Assembly: GCA_020796225.1 (NCBI GenBank)
Contig: CM036760.1
Location: 4,706,501 to 4,770,500, forward strand
DNA length: 64,000 nt
Direction of reading: 5' to 3'
DNA from: Arion vulgaris
Lineage: Eukaryota; Mollusca; Gastropoda; Stylommatophora; Arionidae
Shown here: positions 10,101-25,400 of the stretch, one piece after another
Layout of the letters: every line of letters begins with the position of its first letter
How positions within the stretch are numbered: position 1 is the first letter of the stretch
Translations under genes and position numbers: made by a program
The notes under the pieces: generated by a model
Told to the model about the DNA's origin: nothing
The model's database searches: none
The model's input: only the letters and a program-made list of their open reading frames with translations

Positions 10101-13100
10101 CGCCTGTTGGGAGAGCCCGCTACAAATTGAAGATAAAATTAATCCTGCGATTTTTTAGGAGTTTAGAATTGAAGCTTGCTAACATATTTACGTCTTATTT
10201 TTCTTATCAGTAATTACTAGTAGTTATAGCAGACATTTCTCTGATTGTATCTCGTTATTTCATTTCGTTTAATTGTATCTTCATTAGTCAACTTTGGAAA
10301 AGTATCTTCTAATTTATATTTCTTCAACACAGACGCAGTGACAGACAGACTTTTGTCTTCCGTGTTGACACTAGAGGAGGAGATAGACAATTATAACAGA
10401 ACTTTAGTGAGACTTCAATCTCAGATAGACAGTATTGCAGCAGGTGAGAATATGTTTGTAGTTTCAAAGTTGATATTATCACAATATGGAAAAAGAGCAA
10501 TGTTCAACACAATCTTTCTCCCACATTATGTTACCAGTGCCAAACCTGGACGCTGACGACAAACGATAGAAGAAAACTAGTCACAACAGAGATGAAGTGT
10601 TTACGCAGAATGCTGGGTGTAACAAGAAGAGACCGGTTGAGAAATGAAGACATCAGGAAAAACGTGGGTACAACATCAGTACTAGACTTCATCAAGAAAC
10701 AACAAATTAAATGGTTCGGCCACGTAAGCAGATTACCATCAGACAGTGCACCTCAAGAGCAATGCTGCTCCGATACAATGGGTACAAAGCAAAAGGCCGC
10801 CACGCAAAAGATGGACCTCAGAATAACAGAGGCGACGAAAGAGATTATTTACAAAGCGCATACTAGGGCCCGTTTTAGAAATCTCTTCCTGACCTGACGC
10901 TGTGAGGCAAACAGGTTTGAGAAGAGAAGAAAGAAAGACAGAAAGAAAGAAAGACAATATGGACTAAATATTCTTAATTGAGGGTCTCTGTAAAGCGTAG
11001 AGATTATGGTGACGTCTCTTGTGCCAAAGGTACCAGGTTCGCTCCTCGTGGAGCCATCGGATATTTTGTCAGAGATCCCTGATCTCAGTGTAGGTGAAAT
11101 CGAGGTCTATGTCTATCGGAGACGGAAGATAAAACGTAGGTCCCGTGTTCAATTCGAGCACATATAAGAACCTTTGGCACTTCAAAATCGAGAAGAGCAG
11201 ACTGGATAGCCGGTTGCCGGGCAAACATTCATTAGAAAGATTAAAAATAAAGTTCCTAAAAATATATTTGTACAATATTTACAAATACATTGGGGACCCT
11301 GGCGGTGCTACAGGAGTTCGTGCACTGCAGCTGAGATCATCCTGTGTAAGAAAGAGATCGGAGCACATATGGTTAATCACCGAAGTGCAATGATGATGGT
11401 TCTATCAATCAATCAATCTAATAATCACATAGATTCCTAGACTAGATGGTATCGTAGCAGATGGTATACACACTCGCTTAGAGAGATTGTTCAACTTTTT
11501 CTCTTAAGGAGACAAAACCCTTTGATCTTCCCATGCGGGGCGACAGCTTCGGACAAGCGGCGTTAAATCACACCCTATAAAATCTCCACTATACTCTTCT
11601 AAATTAAAACAAAGCGTCATACGCATATTTTTTTATCCTCATTTCTTCTTCTTTGTGTTCGGTTTCATATGTTCGGCTCTAAACCATGAGATGGGTTACT
11701 TCTATAAAACTGCATGTCAGTTGGGGTTCTAGAGAGTCCCCATAGCTTGCTCTCTAGCTTCGTTCATGGGCAATTTTTCGTTTCGTATGTATATGTGTGA
11801 TGGACATGACTGCAGGATGTGCTCTGGAGTCTGTATTTCTGTCTGACATGCACACTGTGCAGTTTGACCAGGCTTTATTCTACGCATGGGACGGTTGAGC
11901 CTGCAGTGTCCTGTTCTTATGCGAGAGATTGTTATGTGCTGTTTTCTGTTTGGTCTGCTGATGGAATCTTGTGGGTGGTTGCTGTGGGTTTGTTGCCCCC
12001 ACAACTCTTTGTACTTTCATGATATGTGCTTGATTTCTGGTAGTGACACTGAATGTTTATGTTGTATAAGTTGTGTTCCCTCCTTAGTCTGCTCTCTCAT
12101 TTCCTGGTCAACAGTGCGCTGGTATCCACTGGAGAATAATTTGGTTATGTTCTGAGAGCTTGTTTAGCTGTAGTGTCATCTCCTTTCCATGATATGTTGT
12201 AGTTCCCTTTATGTGGCCTCAGGACTGACATGCAGTCGTACAGGAAGACAAGCTTGTTGTTTTGTATGTTTCTTTATTGCAGTATGTTTGTGACGTATCC
12301 TCATTTTGAAATCCCGGAGACTGTTTCTAGCTGTTACCATCATCATTACACTTTGATAATAAACCATGTGTTACATAATGGGACAAGTTTTCTTAAATCG
12401 TATCAAGGGTTAAAGAAAGCCATGTCTTGCTAAATAAAACGCCGTTATCATATTTCAATACTTGGAAACCTTTTTTCATACCATGGGGTATATTGGGTAT
12501 TAGGTCGATATTTTTAAATGACCATCAACAAACTATGGATAATGTGGTCAGCATCACATCGGCCGTCTTTACTTCCTAGTTTGTTTTGTTTTTCTGGTAG
12601 CCACTTGACAGCAGTTACAGTCAGAAAAAAATTGCACTTCTATTGGAAAATTGAACCTGGGATACATACGTAAGAAGCGAGTGTTTTAACCACTACGCTA
12701 TTGCGGCTCTTGACTCTTCTTCGTCGTCTTCTTCAGCAAACTCTGGCAATGCTGTTAGTTTACTGTGGACCACAAACTTGGTAGTCAGCTTTAGGTCTGT
12801 TAGATTTTCATGCAGCTTAGTTTTTATATCGACTGGGTGCCCGCCTGCCCAGTGTGTTCGTAGCGCCTTTGACGACGAGTAACAAGCTCCTTGTGAGTAC
12901 GGGTTCAATTACACGTGCTGGCAGAAAAGCCACAGGTTGTCCAGATTTACGGTGTTCGTGACACCGAGCCGAAGCGTTACGATGTCCATGGCACCGAGCC
13001 GAAGAGCTGAAAGCTCAAGTGTTTCTGGATCGGAAAAAATGTCAACTGGGTGTGGCCACATGTTGCTTCTCAGCTCACACTGGAGAGGACAGCCTTGCAG

Positions 13101-13725
13101 GACATGCTCCGGTATCTGTTCCGCCTGCTGATACTGGCAGAGAGCTGTTTGACTTATTCCTAGTCTATATAAGTGTTTGTTGAGTCTACAGTGTCTGGTA
13201 AGTAGGCGAAATGTGATTACCTGGTCTGTTCTGCTGAGGTCTATGATGAAGTCTTTTCCTTAATCATATCCGGTGTTTGTCTTCCAGTTTACAGCAGGTC
13301 TTTATTTGTATGAGGGATTTAACCTATTAATAAGACAGTGGCTGGTAAATGGGATCGTTGGCACTGCCTTCCTTAGGCAAAACATCAACATACGTATTTG
13401 CATGCAATGTCACAGTGAGATGAAATCCACTGCTATTTGTTCGATTCATTACTACGCGGACCACAAAAAAAGTCCAACTCATGAATGTTCTCAAAGAGTG
13501 ATATCTTATAGATTAGTTCATATATTTGTCTACACATTAGCCAAACAGTTCAGTTTGTATACCTTTACACTCATTTCTCATATGTCCCAGTTCATGTAAT
13601 TGTCCACATATTACCTACACATCTTATATAATATATCGGTTACACATTGCTCGTACAGCTCAGAACATAACATCATCAAACAACTTGTCATAAGCAGAAC
13701 TTTGCCACACTATCAGCCCTTCTAA

Positions 13726-13764
<39 letters not shown>

Positions 13765-14762
13765 AGGCCAGATATCCAGCCTCTGCAGTCGTCACACTGA
13801 AATCATCAATTACATCCTGAATCCATCTTCTCCGAGGTCTTCCTCTTCTTATCTTTGTCGGAAAGCTTCCTTCCATGATGGTCTTCTCCAACCCTTAGTG
13901 TCTCTTCATATCTCCAAAATGCTTCAATTTCCACATTCTTACTTGCAGCATTCGCCAGTTTGTCTTTCATTCTGAATAGATATATTTGTTCTCTTCCCTG
14001 TCCAAGATATACGAAGAACTCTTGTGTAACACTTATATTCAAAAAGATATATATGTTTTTCCACTACCATCATTTCATTTACTTGTTACATATAATTTCT
14101 TGCAAACAATGGTCAGATTCAAATGGGCAGATGTCGGGACAGAGCCGATGTCATAAATGCGGTATGTTCTCATTTATGTGATATGGGCGAGTCTCAGACA
14201 CTGAAATGAATCGGAGAATTAGGCGTTAAGTTTGGACATGCCAGACAGTGTCGTCTTCGTGGTGAGAGAGAAGGTATACAAATCAACTTCTTATGGGTAC
14301 GGTGAGCAAATGGACTTTAGGATGGCTGCCGCAGCGAAGGACAGAGCACGCATGTGAATGCCCAATGTGCCATGATGTCAATCACATAACATAACATAAC
14401 TTGTTACTCATCACCCATTCAGCTTAGCTCATATTAATATACGTGCATTCATAATAATTTCACTTAATATCTATGTCTAAAATTTGTTGTTACAGCTCAG
14501 AGCGGAGTTGAAACAAATGTGAATACCATCAAGGAAGTTGTAACTACAACAGAAACACCAACAGAAACACCAACAGAAACACCAACAGAAACACCAACAG
14601 AAACTACTTTACTGGAAATTCTCGCTGGTGAAACGTCCACAGTAGAAACCCCTGCCAGTTCCAGAGGTATCTCTTTGTAATTATGCTCGGTTATCAACGA
14701 CGCAACGTGCAAGTCACACACACACAATACAAACATATACAAACATATACAAACATAAACAC

Positions 14763-14807
<45 letters not shown>

Positions 14808-17800
14808 AGAGAGAGAGAGATAGATATCAAGGACTAGAATCTGATAAAGACTAAACACAACATAGAAACATATTAAACACGACCAAGAAATATAAAAAGA
14901 AATAATGCAAAGAAATAAAAAAAAACATTTCATTGATAACCCTGGGCGAAACGATATTCACTTATGTTGTGTCTTTTGCTTGATAAAGACCTTTTGGTCG
15001 AAACGTTGCTGTGTATTGTTATTGTTTTTGTATTTTGGAAAACTTCAGTACTTTGTTTTTACGTGTTTCGCCATTGTTACATAGTTTTACTGCAGTCTTC
15101 CTTATATCAATGCAACGATATGAAAGTATGATATTTTTCAAGTACCGTCTATCTAGAACAAATGTTATTAATAAACAAAGGAATTAACCCCTTTGTTCTT
15201 GTGAGCTGATACAATGGAGAGCGTTACTTTTTAAAGATGACTCAAGGCCAGTTTACTGGCTAATTACACTACTATATTACACTACTGGCTAATTACACTA
15301 CTATATTACACTACTGGCTAAATACACTACTATATTACAGTACTGGCTAATTACACTACTATATTACACTACTGGCTAATTACACTACTATATTACACTA
15401 CTGGCTAAATACACTACTATATTACATTACTGGCTAAATACACTACTATATTACAGTACTGGCTAATTATACTACTATATTACACTACTGGCTAAATACA
15501 CTACTATATTACACTACTGGCTAATTACACTACTATATTACACTACTGGCTAATTACACTACTATATTACACTACTGGCTAAATACACTACTATATTACA
15601 CTACTGGCTAAATACACTACTATATTACAGTACTGGCTAATTGCACTACTATATTACGCTACTGGCTAAATACTACTATATTACACTACTGGCTAAATAC
15701 ACTACTATATTACACTACTGGCAAATTACACTACAATATATGTACATCCAGAGGTGATAAAACGATTAGGAAATGGAAGGTTAAGTGTGGAAATTTCACA
15801 AAATCAATGGATTAGTCAGTGGTGGTTCGTCATTAGGCACATGGGCAGCCCTACCATAAATAATGTTAACGGTATAAATTATATTGGGGACTGCCTAGAG
15901 TAGTTGATAGTAGCTGGCCTCACCTGTAAGACCTCTATAGCTGTCGAACCTACTGTCGGGCATTTGTTCGAGTCCTAGTCTTACTCAGACGATAACGTAG
16001 TACCTCTGAAGTGGAAAATCTGCCTGTATGGCGAGGAATACTAATTACATACATTGAGACACGGCTGCCAGTAAAGTAATTTACAATGTGCACGCTGCTG
16101 CCATTGTAAGAATTGGAAAAACGGATTTTCACGCAAAAATCAGTTTCAGAGATGAACTTCGTCTGAGTTGAAAGCGGACGAAAGAAAAAAAAAAAAAAAT
16201 TATAACCTAACCCAATGACATGATTTTCCCCACAAAAAATATGTCTGGCAACACCAACAAAACTTAGCACGAGCCGCCACTGGGATTAGTCATCATCCCA
16301 TAAAAAGTAACTGACATTCTTAGTTGGGAAAGACATTATATAAACACAGAAGAGATTAGTTTGAGATGAGTTCATATGGAATTTTCTCAACGAGAATATA
16401 ACATTGAAAATCAAATAAAATGATGAACCGCAGATTGAACACAATATGTGTATCTAGATTGAATGAACTTAAAATCAAAGAAAACTGGCTGATGCTACAA
16501 AAAAGAAAGAGAAACCGAAGTATTTTAGACACGAAGGGCTGGAGAAGACCATCATGGAAGGAGGCATGCCTGCAAAGAGAAGAAGAGGAAGACCACAGAG
16601 AAGATGGATTCAGGATTTAACTGATGGTTTGAATATGACGGCTGCAGATGCAGGGCATCTGGCCTATGAGAGAGAAATTCTGAAGGACTGTTGGGGTGGC
16701 AAAGTTCTGCTCAGGACAAGATATTAAATGATTATGATTAAAATTCATGATAAGATTTGGTTCATCAGTCTATGCTGGGATCGCGTGCGAGAGAGAGAAT
16801 GATGATGATGATTATAAATGTAGAGGCATATCGTGCCCTAAAGTAAGATTTATAAAGACAGATAATAACATTATATACTAAAGCTAATTTGATTAATGAC
16901 CAAATGTCTATGCATGTCACAAGAACAAAAACACCAACAAAAAGTTAATAAAGTGAGATGTTTATGAATTGAAGAATCGTTTTATGTTCAAATTATATTA
17001 TGAGATGTTGACGTAAAAGGAAACGATTGTTTTAATGAAGAATGAAAGAGACCATAAGTCTGTATATAAGAAATCCAGATACCGAAGTTCTCATAAAACA
17101 AAGATCCCAAGCGTTAACACTATGTTACAGAAGGCCCAAGTGAGATGGGCCGGTCACGTTGCTCGGATGCCTGATAAACGCATCCCAAAAACAGCTGATG
17201 TATGGCGAGCTTGAAGGGTCAGACGTTCAGCTGGTAGACAGAAAAACTCTTTAAAAACTATTAAAGTGTCTCTGAAATGCTTCGATATAGACTTGCTGGA
17301 AATTCATGGCTCGAGATCGCCAAATGTGGCACTGTAACAACACAAGAGGAACTCGCATAGCTGAGAATCGTCGTGCCGTTGAGGCACAGAGAAAACGAGC
17401 TGTGCGAAAAAACAGAACACACAACACCCACATGTCTAACCTTGATCATGTATGTCCCACATGTGGTCGGGGATTGTGTTCTAGGATTGGACTCTGATGC
17501 TCGTCCATCACGGGTGTTGATGGCAACACAAATTTTCATCCAAGGGAATGTAGTTGCATTATATTTGTCTGTGTGTGCGTAAATGACTAGTGAGCCCGGT
17601 GCGGGCTTGAAATGTTCTTGTACAGTGTGGGCAAGGTATACTTGCACTTGTGGGAAGTTTTACTGCCTTTCTACTTTAACGTTTTTGTTCCATCCGTGCT
17701 GTTCTACCTGCCTAGCAGGCCGAGGAAACGTGTCGAAGAAGTGCGCGCCAGGCTGATCTGTCTTGAGCAGTATTCTCCTAGTTGTTGACATCTATGCCAA

Positions 17801-19369
17801 AGGACTTCATCGAGTTCTTGGGTGTATCTTTGAATCGCTGTGTTCTAGGACTCTACATTCACCTCTGCACACACCAGAGAGGTGCAGCAGCACGCATCTG
17901 AGACTGCTGTCATCATCGCTTGTGATGGACGGTTATTAAATTAAACTACGCTAGTCCAATCTAAAACATGAAATTATTTCAATGGGTTTTGTATCGGCCA
18001 TACTGACAAAGTGTCTGAATAATATACATTGTGCTCAGCCCAACTGGAATAGTACGATATTATTTCTATTGCAAAATATAGAAATATATCCTTATCATGA
18101 CGATGTCAGACAAAACATGAATAGAGACAAAAAGAAGAAGATGCAACGCTTGTATGCAGTAATGTCCATGACGCTGACTCTGACAAAACGGTTGTAAACG
18201 TCAATAACTGAAATTCACGGAGCAGAGACAAGTTTAACTGGTTAGTGGTACCAGAAATTCGATGATGGAAGGCCAATCAGCTACCCTCACCTGCTTTAAT
18301 TGCCAAGGAGGCGATACAACCTCTGTAGTCACTGTGCAGGCTACAGTTGGTCTACAGGCAAGAGTTACGTATTGTAGTCACCATACAACGTTTGTTTCTT
18401 CTGGCCGCCGTGCTGTGTGAAAATTACGTTTACAATCAAGCTTGCAACAAAATAGACTTGTCCGAGCGTTTGTGATTGTCTCTGAAAGTCCCAGTACAAT
18501 TCTCTTGACATCATCGGTAAGCTTGGCCTAGTCTACCGATGCATGTGAAGAATGGATCTTACTGACTTTACGGATGAGGCCACTAGCTGTTTCAAATGTT
18601 AGAATGACGAATCACAACAGAACGGCGTGAAAGGCATAGAGCAAAGCGAGGCATGTAGAAAGCCCTGGTTATCCACTGCATCTGGTACTATCTCCAGTCG
18701 TTTTGACTTGTCTTGTCACCGGATACTGATAGTCCAGGACGAGAAAGTGAAGTTGACGAATAGCGCAACTTTTCAGGACTTAACCCCTAAAATCATTCTG
18801 CACACAACAGAGTTGCAATTCACAACTTAATTCACAGAGGAACATTACTATTCTTGTGCAGTAGATGGTTCTGATTCAGAGTACATTCATATATGCTTAA
18901 TTTGGATGATAACATGACGGGATGAGCATTGTTATATAATATTAAGTTTCCGTAGCAGTTAAGAACAGAACAACAGTTTCCGGACAGCACCGGGATACAC
19001 TACAGAGTCTGGTAGCACCATAACTTGCAATTGACGGCCATTGCTAGATTTTTAAATGCATAGTTTTGGTTATTGGCAATTGCTGCAGTTTCCGTACATT
19101 AACTAAAACACAATACAGAATACATGTTCCTAATTCTAGAGAAAAGTAAACACCCCCAATCACGAAAGGAGATATGTGTCGAATAGATAGATAACTAACT
19201 GATCCGGTCAGTATTGCTGAAATTAATATACCTATTCCGACTTCACTAATCCCACTCTCATCACACAGACTTAATAAAGAGTAGAAACTCCAAAATAATT
19301 TATTGACAAACAATCCTCATCAAATAGCTTGTCCTGAGTAGAAGCACACCTAACAGTCCTCCGCAATCT

Positions 19370-19410
<41 letters not shown>

Positions 19411-22400
19411 GGCGAGATGTCCAGACTATTGAGCCGTCATGATCAAATCATCAGTTAAATTATGAATCCATCTTTTCGTGGTCTTCTCTTCTTCTCTTTC
19501 TCAGGATACATACTTCTATAATGTTCTTCTCCAACCTTTCGTGTGCTATTTATGCTTCAATTTTCTCATTATTATTTGTAGCATCAGCCAGTTTTCATTG
19601 ACTTTGATTTTTTTTCTGGATAGATCTATTTGTTCTCATCTTTGTCCATGATATACAGAGGATTCTTATGTAACATTTATATTCAAAAGCACATATATTT
19701 TGTTCCAATGACTGGTTAAACATTGAAAATACAAGTTCCACAGAAGTCAATGCAAGGCACGCATGAGTGGCGAGGGACAGTGATGATAAGAAAAGCAAGC
19801 CTTCACGCAAACAAAATATATTTTAAAGTGCCATATTAGGCGTCCTTACTATCTCAATTCATAGCGGGCTAATGCAAACACATTCTCATTCTTGTGCAGT
19901 AGATGGTTCTGGTTCACAATACATTCATATATGCTTTGCTTTGGACGATAACATGAAGGGAGCATAATTAAAGAGTACTAAGTTTCCATGGTAGCTAAGA
20001 ACAGAACCACTGTCTCCAGGCAGCTCATGTCCCAAAAGCTGACTAAGAATAGTTGCCTGTCCGGAAGGGGGCTTCATGCTGGGAATAAAGTAAACAGATC
20101 AGAGACAGAATAAACTCAAACGGATTATAAAGATTCAAATGTCACAGTGGTAAAAGTTAATAGCATATCCTTTACCGGACATTGCGAATCAACCACAGCT
20201 TTTTAACGCTGTTCGTTATTTGTCTAGGCATTATTACGCTAAGTAGTTTGACATTGCTTTCTGAACGGGTGGTGCCATCTTTCTTTTGTAAAAATATACG
20301 CGAAACAATTTGTAACCAAATTGTCCGCAGCGTGATTAAAACTTCGAACGTCGGGGTTAATAGATCGAGTCACTTTCCCCTAAGCCACAGACGCCACCTC
20401 ACAGTGTTACGTAAGGGAAGAAAAAAACTGTAATGATGACGGACAGGGTGTTAATCTACGGAAGATCTTAGTCCCGACGACCTGCTCTTGGCATGAGAAC
20501 TATGACACAATTTGGCTGTTGGAATTTCAGAACAACATATGAGGCAGGCAAGACGACGAAGATAGACATTGACATGCAATGCAGTGAACACGAGCAATGA
20601 AAAACAAAAGAGAATAGCGACAAAGTGAGGATATTTTTATGCAGAGTTAAAAGACATGCGGTGGGCTAGATATGAGGTATAAAGAGAGCACAAGATCAGA
20701 AATGGTCATATTTATTTGCCAGTGTCTTCCGTTTCCTCTTCCTTTCGTTCGCTTGAAATATTGTCTATATATTCAACGTTATCTCTTGTATAAACTTCAC
20801 TGTCTTTTGTAGCTCACACAGAGGTCCGTGTAGTTTTATGTCGATTGATGTTTTGTTAGACCAGTGAGGTTGCCTCAGTATATCATATTTGGGGCAGTCT
20901 TGAAGTATGTGCTCTGTAGTCTGATTTTCCTGTCCACATGTACACATGGCTGAATTGCCAATCTTGAATTTTGTATACATGTGGCTGCGGAGTCGATTGT
21001 GTCCTGTTCTAAGTCGCAGAATGACAACTTGTTCCAATCTGCTCATATTATAGTAATCGTTTTGTGTTGGTATTTGTGGCTTTCTGATTGATTTAATCAT
21101 CCTTTTCTTTTGGTGATAGGTAACTGGCACATCCGGTTGCTCTTCTGCAACACCTTCCTTGACCAGTCGGTCTGCTGTTTCATTTCTTGTTATTCCACAG
21201 TGAGACGCTAGAGTCTTATACGACCTTATGCGCGACGATTGCCGATGCTGATGACGACATGCTTCGTAAAGAAAATAGTTTTGTTCTTCTGTGTCACAAT
21301 GTTTTCCAAATGATCGATTTCTTACAACTCTAGTCGACAGTAGAGATTAGTGCCAGATCGATGACATCAAACTGTATATTTGAGTCTGGACGCTAATCTT
21401 GTATGACAGCTCTAATTTATAAATGTGCATAGTAATAAATATGTATACATATACTTTAAAGTCACGGTTACATAGTTATTAGAGCTCTTATTTCTTGGCG
21501 AGTGGTTTCAAATCCAAAATTCCGATGGAGAAGGTTTTTTGACGACTGCAACGGCTCCCAGGTCGATCTAGCCTCAAGTGGGTACCAGATAAACCACGGA
21601 CAGTAAAAGTGGTCAGCGTGATGTTTACTACATTACTATTTAGCTAGCTTTTCTAACCTCTTGGCCGCACGTTGCCGCATAATTGCCCCATTTCTGTGTC
21701 AGCGAAAACCATACAAATTGCTCACTACTGTCTCATGTGAACTCGTATAGAAAACATAAGCCCCAACACACACCAGTAGTTTGCATAAATACATAAGACT
21801 GCCGCCAGAGTGTCAACACCATCGTCGGTCACTCAAATTCGCAAACAGTCCGCACAAGCATTACTGCATAAAGTAGCCGTTAGATCACATACAACTATTC
21901 GTTAGCCATTTTCTGAATATATTGTTTACAGCAGAACCACAGTGGACTCTTCTTCTACTTCTGCGTTTTCACTAGATTGGGATTTCGGATTCTCTAATAA
22001 AGGCAGCCGTCTGCCTCAGATTATCAAGCCACACCATACAGTTTGTCTTGGACTCTGGTGTAAGTGGGTCACCTCTTTCTTCTCAGGTCTGCATACTGAG
22101 GGCAGTTCTGTAGGATGTCTTCTGTTGTCATACTTGCCAAGCCACAGTGACTCAAACAAAAACATTTCGAATGAAATTCACAGCTCACAGTATCGTATTA
22201 AGCACACAACTCTGTACATTGCCATATATGTGTCGTTAAAAAAATCTCCACACAAACATAATCCCAACACAGTGTTCTTCATTATAACGCATTGTATGAA
22301 AACGAGCTCTTTATTTACTTTCACATATTTATTTAACATATCTAAGTGGTAATCTCAACCTTCCTATTTAAAAAAACGAAAAATAGTTTCCCCATCTATG

Positions 22401-25400
22401 CCGTCTTACAACAGTATTATTTAGAAACATACAATGGACGAATGCACTAAACTAAAACTAATATCAAAATTCAAAGTAGAGCAGTTTTACAAAGCATTAG
22501 AACAAGAAAGAGGAACATTTCTACAATAAAGTATCTATCAAGAAAAGGTTACAAGAGCAACACCTGATACAAGTTTACTGTCCTATATGAAACAAGTTTA
22601 CTGTCCTATATGAAACAAGTTTACTGTCCTATATGAAACAAGTTTACTGTCCTATATGAAACAAGTTTACTGTCCTATATGAAACAAGTTTACTGTCCTA
22701 TATGAAACATGTAAATAATGATATACACTAAATAAGTAATAAGACCCTCCAGAAAAAAACAATTTACCCAATACAGGATTCGAACGACTACATTGCTTCT
22801 TACGGCACCATATATTGTTAAGTAACACAGCTTTAAAAATACTGGAAAGCGTTAAAATGACATTCAGAAATACAACAACTTACTAAGGTCGTCTTGTATA
22901 CGTTCTTAAGTGTGCTTGATAAAGATCTTTTTTGTTGAAACGTTGCTGCGTACTGTTTTTGTGTTTTGTTAAGCTATTTTACTTCCGTGTTTCTATATTT
23001 CACATTGTATTTAAAACGATATACATAATGATTTTTTGGTAATGTTTCACGATTATTTCTATGACAATATCAGGTATCGATTTTTGAGACTCACACGGGC
23101 AGTTGAAGTTCTGGAGGTGAAGTTTGACGCTTTCAATGAAACTCTGCAGCGACTGGACAGGATAATAACAACTCTTGAAGAGAAAGGTAGTTTTCTTTGT
23201 TTTTTTCTTGTTTTACATCTTCCATGTCATTATTGTAAATCTCTTTTTGTTGGGAGTTGTAACTACCACTGTTCATGTTTAGTTCTTTTGTATGCTAAGA
23301 TTGGTTACACGAAACATGGTTTTGACGGTGCTAACATTGGTTACACGAAACATGGTTTTGACGGTGCTAGCATTGGGTACACGAAACATGGTTTTGACGG
23401 TGCTAGCATTGGGTACACGAAACATGGTTTTGACGGTGCTAGCATTGGGTACACGAAACATGGTTTTGACGGTGCTAGCATTGGGTACACGAAACATGGT
23501 TTTGACGGTGCTAGCATTGGGTACACGAAACATGGTTTTGACGGTGCTAGCATTGGGTACACGAAACATGGTTCTGATGGTGCTAGTGTTGTATACAGTA
23601 GGTGTGGTCCATGTTGTATACAGTAGGCGCGTTTCTGGTGATGTTACTGGTGTATACAGTAGAGTTGGGTGCTTAAGGAGCATCGAGAGAAGTGTGTTAA
23701 ACCAGAGAGTCACATGAACCATCAGATGCATACCCATCAACATCTCTTCGGAGAGGCTGAGCACCTATGGGTCTGTCTGGAATGTTGTGACGTCAGTTCA
23801 GTAAGCAATATCCAATAACCTGTATACAGTAGGTGTGGTTCTGGTGATGCTAGTATTGTATACAGTAGACGTTGTTCTGGTTAGGTTAGTTTTGGATAGA
23901 GTAGAAGCTGTTCTCTATGGTCTAGTTATTGCGTATTAAAATAATATAACTAAATTGACTAAATAGAGAAAGGACATTATAACACAAAAAGCTGCTGCCT
24001 TTTATACGTAACTGAAAGGCATTTTAAAAAGCCATTAAGATTGTGAAGTTGTAGGTATGTTACCAATAAACAACAGACCACGGCATTTGTCCAAAAATAA
24101 CAGACAAATAGGCGCATGATGCAACTCTTGGAAGTTGCAATGTTAACTCTTTATGGAGAATCTACTTCAGCAACCAAGTTTAATCTAACTGTTTAACCGG
24201 TCAGTATCGCCTTTCATATTATAAGACTGTTCAATACATGGCTTTGCAGACAGAGGAGCATAAAGTGAGGTAGTAATCTGGGATTTGAATAATAGAAGTC
24301 GAAAATCAAATCTTTAGAAAAAAAGTCGACGGAGGAACCACCCGAACTGAATTTTACAAGTACAAACCTCAAATAAATCGAAATTGAAATTATTCGATCC
24401 ATTGATAGACCATCATTACTGAACTTGTGTTAATAGGTATGTGTGCTCTAAAATCGTATTTACATAAATATTTTAAAGAAAGTGCACACGCTCCTATCGA
24501 CGGTTAGGGTCCTGATACAATTGGATTTTTTAAAAATTTGATGATGCATTATTTAACTAGTATTAACAATTTTCACCCAGACTGCGGCTTTTCAACCTAT
24601 TGTTATTGATTTTAAATATTAAAGAAGTTTTACGTGTTCAAACCGAACGAATAACATACGTTTTATCGTTTCTTTTCTGATTTGAATATGAAGATGATCT
24701 CGCCATCAACATTCAGATCAGAAATAACTGAAAATATTCAGATTGCTATACACTGGATACAAACCGAGTACTTTTGGAACGCGAGATGGACACCGTACCT
24801 CAAAGTCAGAGACCACCCGTGTTGCGCCGGGACCAGCAAGGGAAACAACGAATAGTACCACTGCGACATACACGGCATGTCGTAAGAGGCGCCACACGGC
24901 ATGTCGTAAGAGGCGCCTGATGTTGACCTAGGAAACTACACTAATAAATAAAAAGCATCGCAGAAATCGGATGCGCTGGCCTACTGAGACGCATAACTGA
25001 CACAACGTCCAATCGCTCTTAGGCTCAGATCATATACAAATCACACAGAGTGGTTAACAAGTGATCAATGTGAAGTGTTCTAAGAATAATAAGAAGAAGA
25101 AAATCTGAAACCTACTCTCTCGGAAGTCGTCAGAACATCAACAAAACAGAACCAATAAAATAGACAATGATTAAATCTGTCTATTGTCTATTCCCAGGTG
25201 GAAGATGTAGTTGGCTGTCCACTCTTGCCGTTACGCGTAGGGATGGGAGCTTTAATTTGCGTTCTAGGCTAGATGAGTCGCCCTTGTTGTATAACAGACT
25301 AGCTGGTACAAGGTCCCAGAAATATAAAGAGGAAAAAAATAGCATCTACCACTAAGTCCGACACCTGACAATCGACTACATTAAATTCACACAAGACTGT

